Shown here: positions 5,176-7,385 of the stretch, in pieces
How positions within the stretch are numbered: position 1 is the stretch's first letter
Layout of the letters: every line of letters begins with the position of its first letter
Origin: Hymenobacter sp.
Lineage (GTDB): Bacteria; Bacteroidota; Bacteroidia; Cytophagales; Hymenobacteraceae
Assembly: GCA_025362615.1 (NCBI GenBank)
Contig: JANYFQ010000332.1
Coordinates: 1 to 7,385, forward strand
DNA length: 7,385 nucleotides
Direction: 5' to 3'
Position numbers and translations under genes: made by a program
Notes under the pieces: generated by a model
Database searches by the model: none
The model's input: the letters and a program-made list of their open reading frames with translations, nothing else
Told to the model about the DNA's origin: nothing

Positions 5176-7385
5176 GTGAAGCTATTCAAGTCCGCCGACC
5201 TCATCCGCAAGTCCAAGTACATCAGCCGCGACCTCTCGTGGCTGCGCTTCAACTACCGCGTCCTCGACCAGGCCCAGGACGCGGGCCGGAGCCTGTTCGA
5301 CAAGCTCAAGTTTCTGGCCATCACCAGTTCCAACCTCGACGAGTTTTTCATGATTCGCGTCGGTTCGCTCTATAATTACCTGGATTACGGCAAGGAGCGG
5401 GTCGATTATTCGGGGCTGCGCGAGTTGCCGTTCCGGCGCAAGCTGCTCGATTTTGCCCACCGCTTCGTGAACGACCAGGGCCTGACCTACCTCAACGAGC
5501 TAAAGCCGCAGTTTGAGAAAAATGGCTTTAGCGTGCTGAAAATCGGGGACTTGACGGAGCTGGAAATGAAGAAAGCCGACGGCTATTTCAAAAACACGGT
5601 GTTTCCGCTGCTCACGCCGATGGTGTACGACTCGTACCACGGCTTCCCGCTGATGATGAACCTGACCCTGATTTTTGGGGTCGTGACCCGGATTGGGGCC
5701 AGCGGCGGGGCCAATTTCGCCGACGCGGACTCCGAGAAAGGGCAGGAGCGCCTGACGTTCGTGCAGTTGCCCCAAAACCTGAGCCGCTTCTTCGAGCTGA
5801 CCCGCAAGGACAAGGTGATGTTCGTGCCGATGGAGGAAATCGTGCGCGAGTTTTTGCCCAAACTCTTTCGCAACGTGGAGATTATCGCGTCCACGCTGCT
5901 CCGCATCACCCGCAACGGCGATTACACGCTCGAAGAGTCGGAGGACATTGACACCGATTTCATCAAGGAAATCCAGGTTGGGTTGAAGACCCGCAAGCGG
6001 GGCCGGGTGGTGCGCGTGGAAGTCGAACCCAACGCCGCCCCGCTGCTGATGAGTGTGCTGCGCGAACGCTGGAACATCGACAACAGCAACATCTTTGTAG
6101 TCAATTCTTTAATTGACTTTAAGGGCCTGTGGCAGATAGTGCGCCACCCCAATTTCCGGGGCAAGGGCGCGCGGCTGCCGGCCCCGGTGCAGCCCCTGAG
6201 CCTGCCCGAAGGGGCCGAAGATACCCTCTTCGACTACCTCAAAACCCACGACGTGCTGCTGCACCACCCCTACAACAGCATCGAGCCCGTGGTACGCCTG
6301 CTGGAGCAGGCCGCCGAAGACCCGCACGTACTGGGCATCAAGCAGACTATCTATCGGTTAGCGGACGATTCGCGGGTGAGCGCAGCGCTGCTGAAGGCGG
6401 CCGAAAACGGCAAGCACGTATCGGTGCTCTTCGAGGTGAAGGCCCGGTTTGACGAGGAGAAGAACATCCGCGAGGGGGCGCGGCTCGAAAAAGCGGGCTG
6501 CTTCGTGATTTACGGCGTGAGTAAGTACAAGACGCACACCAAGTTGCTGATGATTATCCGCAAGGAAGGGGAGAAGGTGACGCGCTACGTCCACATCGGC
6601 ACGGGCAACTACAACGAGCAAACCGCCCGCCTCTACACCGACCTGAGCCTGCTGACCACGAACGACACCTACGGGCACGACGTGTCGGAGTTCTTCAACG
6701 TCATCACCGGGCACTCACAACCCGATGACTACGAGTACCTTATTACGGCTCCCAAGGATATGCGGCACCAGCTCATCCACCTGGTGCGCGAGGAAGTGAA
6801 GAACGCCAAGAAGGGCCTGCCCAGCGGCATCGTGATGAAGATGAACTCGCTGGAAGACAAGGAATTGATTGACGAGTTTTACAAGGCCAGCAAGGCCGGG
6901 GTGCCCATGCGCTTCGTCGTGCGGGGCATTTGCTGCCTGCGGCCGGGCCGGCCGGGCCTGAGCGACAGCATCGAAGTAAGCAGCGTGGTGGGCGAGTACC
7001 TGGAGCACGCCCGGCTCTATTATTTCCACCACGGCGGCGAGGCGCGGCTCTACGCCGGCTCGGCCGACGTGATGGTGCGTTCGTTCGACCGGCGCATTGA
7101 GGCGCTGTTCCTCCTCGTTAATCCGCAACTCAAACGCGAGGCCATCAACATTCTGATGCTGAACTTGCTGGAAAATCAAAACAGCTACCTCATGCGCGAG
7201 GACGGGGCCTACATACGGCAACGACCGGCCCCAGGGGAGCCGGTCGTGAACGTGCATAAAGACTTTTATCGCCGCGACGAGGCCCAACTCGCGCAGGCCA
7301 CGCCCGAGGGCCTGCTGGCGCTACTGCACCTGCAAACGACGCGCCGCCAGCAGCTGACCGCGACCGTCGAGGAAGAGGCACGAGT
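5176..7385 (+). CDS. ppk1: Polyphosphate kinase 1, 3' truncated
   Basis: Ppk1 reversibly transfers the gamma-phosphate of ATP to inorganic polyphosphate. The frame is open from GTG 5176 to the right edge, 736 full codons. GTG is chosen because an in-frame TAA lies at 5161-5163 and the first ATG (5350) falls inside the conserved N domain. That domain has YISRDLSWLRFN (residues 15-26) and NLDEFFMIR (53-61), with Asn53 at the ATP-contact position. A head domain follows, then two phospholipase-D-like halves. GIKQTIYR (Arg394), VKAR (Arg424), THTK (His454) and LEHAR (His611) correspond to E. coli Arg375, Arg405, phospho-His435 and His592, all at a constant offset of 19 residues. At least 29 residues follow the expected family end point, ending in an Arg/Gln/Glu-rich tail. 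No shared operon with the upstream pair is likely, since a terminator intervenes. Confidence 0.95.
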   Translation, partial: MKLFKSADLIRKSKYISRDLSWLRFNYRVLDQAQDAGRSLFDKLKFLAITSSNLDEFFMIRVGSLYNYLDYGKERVDYSGLRELPFRRKLLDFAHRFVNDQGLTYLNELKPQFEKNGFSVLKIGDLTELEMKKADGYFKNTVFPLLTPMVYDSYHGFPLMMNLTLIFGVVTRIGASGGANFADADSEKGQERLTFVQLPQNLSRFFELTRKDKVMFVPMEEIVREFLPKLFRNVEIIASTLLRITRNGDYTLEESEDIDTDFIKEIQVGLKTRKRGRVVRVEVEPNAAPLLMSVLRERWNIDNSNIFVVNSLIDFKGLWQIVRHPNFRGKGARLPAPVQPLSLPEGAEDTLFDYLKTHDVLLHHPYNSIEPVVRLLEQAAEDPHVLGIKQTIYRLADDSRVSAALLKAAENGKHVSVLFEVKARFDEEKNIREGARLEKAGCFVIYGVSKYKTHTKLLMIIRKEGEKVTRYVHIGTGNYNEQTARLYTDLSLLTTNDTYGHDVSEFFNVITGHSQPDDYEYLITAPKDMRHQLIHLVREEVKNAKKGLPSGIVMKMNSLEDKELIDEFYKASKAGVPMRFVVRGICCLRPGRPGLSDSIEVSSVVGEYLEHARLYYFHHGGEARLYAGSADVMVRSFDRRIEALFLLVNPQLKREAINILMLNLLENQNSYLMREDGAYIRQRPAPGEPVVNVHKDFYRRDEAQLAQATPEGLLALLHLQTTRRQQLTATVEEEAR

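Overview
The window looks like chromosomal DNA from a GC-rich Bacteroidota, most likely a Hymenobacter-like member of the Cytophagales. Three things point there. The TonB-dependent receptor carries a carboxypeptidase-like regulatory domain at its N-terminus. A LytS-type kinase is paired with a LytTR regulator. Start sites lack clear Shine-Dalgarno sequences. The taxon is an inference from gene content and style, not from a marker gene.

Layout, all genes on the + strand: (1) 1-2301, the 3' part of a TonB-dependent outer-membrane receptor, with its start off the left edge. (2) 2305-2445, a 141-bp MITE-like hairpin element, followed at 2459-2499 by a strong intrinsic terminator. (3) 2500-2719, a GC-rich leader with no convincing gene. 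(4) 2720-3769, a membrane histidine kinase of the LytS/YpdA type. (5) 3764-4030, a 267-bp nested palindrome that fills the whole gap between kinase and regulator. (6) 4037-4831, a LytTR response regulator. (7) 4844-4983, a second copy of the 140-bp element in the opposite orientation, followed by another strong terminator at 5000-5048. (8) 5176-7385, polyphosphate kinase 1, open at the right edge.

The kinase and regulator form a two-component pair. The kinase senses an unknown cue through its membrane segments and should phosphorylate Asp55 of the regulator, whose LytTR domain binds DNA. The receptor imports an unidentified substrate, and Ppk1 makes polyphosphate from ATP. Nothing in the sequence ties either of them to the two-component pair beyond proximity.

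The protein genes belong to known families. The unusual content is between them. Two inverted copies of a short element bracket the two-component pair. Each copy lies between a gene's stop codon and that gene's own terminator, with a perfect 7-bp flanking duplication at copy 1 and a partial one at copy 2. A second, unrelated palindromic element, built from four CCGCGAAGCGG mini-hairpins inside long inverted arms, separates kinase from regulator. No tRNA, rRNA, CRISPR array or transposase gene was seen.
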